A DNA stretch of 64,000 nucleotides from Parachryseolinea silvisoli (GTDB lineage: Bacteria > Bacteroidota > Bacteroidia > Cytophagales > Cyclobacteriaceae), in the NCBI RefSeq assembly GCF_021190955.1, contig NZ_JAIOAO010000001.1:682001-746000 (forward strand), given 5' to 3'. Every line of letters starts with the position of its first letter. Position 1 is the stretch's first letter. Shown in pieces: positions 62,656-64,000 of this stretch. Below the pieces are notes generated by a model that was given only the letters and a program-made list of their open reading frames with translations, was not told where the DNA came from and searched no databases. The position numbers and the translations under genes were made by a program.

Positions 62656-63249
62656 TCATTTCTTCGGAGCTTTCTTCTCCTTCTTCGGCCGCTCCTCCAC
62701 CGCCTGTTCCAGCTCACCATACCACTGCTCCCCATACTTCCGGATCAGCGGCTCCTTCAAAAACTTATACACCGGCACCTGCAGCTCTTTCCCCAACACA
62801 CACGCCGGCGAGCAAATATGCCACTTGTTATAATTCAGCGCCTCAAAGTTCTTTTTAGAAGTAATGCGAATCGGATATAAATGACACGAGATCGGCTTCT
62901 TCCACGTAATCTTGCCATCCAGGTAAGCCTGCTCAATCCCACACTTCAAAATCCCCTGCTTGTCATAGATCGCATACACACATTCGCGTCCGTCGATCAC
63001 CGGCGTACACAGGTCGCCATCATCATCCGTCGTATGCGTCCCCAGCTTCTCGATCACGCGAATAGCGTCCTTCGTCAAATACGGTTTTACGATCGGATAG
63101 ATTTCCTCCAGGATCGGAAGCTCGTCCTCGTTCAACGGCGCGCCAAAGTCGCCCTCCACACAGCACGCACCTTTGCATTTGTCCAGGTTGCAGACAAATT
63201 CTTTTTCCACGACATCGTCGGAAACCAATACTTCGCCAATCTTGATCAT
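62656..63249 (-). CDS. DUF3109-family Cys-rich protein (YkgJ-like)
   Basis: This 197-residue protein has a Cys cluster ([20 protein letters not shown] near residues 20-39) and later single cysteines ([34 protein letters not shown]), the DUF3109 pattern thought to bind a metal or Fe-S cluster. The ATG at 63249 ([10 protein letters not shown]) is chosen over the upstream one at 63282. A Lys/Pro-rich tail (KKEKKAPKK) ends it. It is 61 bases from the TcmP-like gene on the same strand. Its function is unknown. Confidence 0.85.
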   Translation of the reverse strand: MIKIGEVLVSDDVVEKEFVCNLDKCKGACCVEGDFGAPLNEDELPILEEIYPIVKPYLTKDAIRVIEKLGTHTTDDDGDLCTPVIDGRECVYAIYDKQGILKCGIEQAYLDGKITWKKPISCHLYPIRITSKKNFEALNYNKWHICSPACVLGKELQVPVYKFLKEPLIRKYGEQWYGELEQAVEERPKKEKKAPKK

Positions 63250-63310
63250 AACACAAAGATACTGAAAATCAGGAACGGTCAATACGGCGGCCCTGCCTAC
63301 GGCAGGTAAA

Positions 63311-64000
63311 CTAAAACAGCTCGGTCTGGTCGCTGCTGTACACGCTGTGCTGAATCACCTTTGTGGAATACTTGCGGGAGAAGAAGCCTACATAATACGC
63401 CGGCACCTGCATGAGCGGGGAATTGAGCGGGTGCGCCGACAACGCAGTATTCAAGCCCAGCATCAGCATATTGGTCTGATACAACCGCACCATATGCTTG
63501 TAGAACTGAGCATTGCTCGTGGACGCCGCCAGCCGCTGCAAGTCGCCGACGCCGAGAAATCGTTTGAGCGTGGCAGCGTGCTCTTCGTTGTAATAGGAAT
63601 AATTCATTCGCTCGTTCAGCGGCCAGGTGAACGGCATGATGAAACTAAAATTCAGCGCGGCGAGTTTATCTATTGTCGCAAACGGCACAGTAAAGGAAAA
63701 CGGATCGACCAGGCACACCACGGCCACTTTGCCCCCACGGATATTTTTCGGAAGAACAGCCTGCAAGGCCTCCGGGGCGTCGACGGGGTTGCAGTCGAGC
63801 ACGGTGGCGTTCCGATCGCGGAAGCGGCTCGCCAGCCGGCTGCGCAATGCCTGCGCCTGCGTGAAATCGGGCTCGCAAAAAATCCAGTGCGAAATAGGCC
63901 ATTCTTCGCCCATCAGGGTAAAAGCGGCGCCGGGAAAAACGTCGCGTTGGTGGCCATGCGAATACAACCCGCTGCCCGCACAAAGGTCGACTACAATAAT
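63311..64000 (-). CDS. TcmP-like (three-Cys-motif partner) protein, 5' end beyond the window
   Basis: The 229 visible residues start inside the protein at the window edge with [17 protein letters not shown], a methyltransferase-like nucleotide loop typical of TcmP (VDLxAGxG). [36 protein letters not shown] and the final [14 protein letters not shown] block fit the same family. TcmP proteins are found next to a three-Cys-motif protein; none is visible inside the window. The start codon is outside the window; the TTG at 63967 is not a real start because homology continues upstream. Confidence 0.6.
   Translation of the reverse strand: MIVVDLCAGSGLYSHGHQRDVFPGAAFTLMGEEWPISHWIFCEPDFTQAQALRSRLASRFRDRNATVLDCNPVDAPEALQAVLPKNIRGGKVAVVCLVDPFSFTVPFATIDKLAALNFSFIMPFTWPLNERMNYSYYNEEHAATLKRFLGVGDLQRLAASTSNAQFYKHMVRLYQTNMLMLGLNTALSAHPLNSPLMQVPAYYVGFFSRKYSTKVIQHSVYSSDQTELF

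Noticed and set aside
62656-64000. Three-Cys-motif protein/TcmP pair
   Set aside because: The DUF3109 protein is Cys-rich, but its cysteine pattern is that of DUF3109 and not of the three-Cys-motif family.

Overview
The window reads as a chromosomal segment of a Bacteroidota member, probably a Cytophagales-type soil or water bacterium (inference). Supporting signs are an ECF sigma/FecR/SusC/SusD cluster, ribosomal protein THX, paired small secreted Cys proteins of a Bacteroidota type, genes that mostly lack strong Shine-Dalgarno sequences, and a full trpEGDCFBA-aroF operon. No rRNA, tRNA, CRISPR array or complete insertion sequence was found.

Accessory half (1 to about 26.7 kb). An AbiE-type toxin-antitoxin pair lies at 1-1.73 kb, with two matching inverted repeats at its 5' end. 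A frameshifted unknown gene follows (2.3-3.3 kb). An AT-rich island (about 3.3-19 kb) carries an ECF sigma factor, a FecR anti-sigma factor, a SusC/SusD importer and a secreted M16 peptidase. Facing these are two tandem small Cys-rich exported proteins, a membrane-anchored unknown protein and a MauE/DoxX-like thiol-redox membrane protein. An AraC regulator, two truncated genes abutting head to head and a tiny plug-like secreted protein come next. At 19.2-23.7 kb is a defence-type locus: a PD-(D/E)XK nuclease domain, a STAND/NB-ARC NTPase and about 16 TPRs form one reading frame interrupted by a single TAG, followed by an XRE regulator and flanked by palindromes. A lipoprotein, a second ECF sigma factor and a secreted TPR protein close this half.

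26.8-31.8 kb is a minus-strand five-gene operon: two coiled-coil proteins (one membrane-anchored and PspA-like in appearance), a solute-binding protein fused to an OmpA domain, an ABC permease and an ABC ATPase. 32.2-35.2 kb holds a YffB/ArsC-like protein, an M1 lipoprotein aminopeptidase and an AT-rich orphan.

35.2-42.9 kb is the tryptophan operon, transcribed leftward, headed by an 18-residue leader peptide with three consecutive Trp codons and a strong terminator, the classic attenuation layout. It starts six bases after the stop of the THX ribosomal protein gene. The rest is mostly housekeeping: a phosphoesterase/outer-membrane-barrel fusion, an HD-PycTM fusion, GNAT, HIT, greA, a pentapeptide-repeat membrane protein, a rsmA-mgtE-dehydrogenase overlapping operon, pdxA, a YceD-like gene-rpmF-fabH-efp-accB-accC run, a DprE1-like oxidoreductase, a DUF3109 protein and a 5'-truncated TcmP-like gene at the right edge.

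The best candidates for undescribed biology are the interrupted nuclease-STAND-TPR locus, the sigma/SusCD/M16/Cys-protein/MauE cluster, the coiled-coil/OmpA-SBP ABC operon and the THX-linked trp attenuator.
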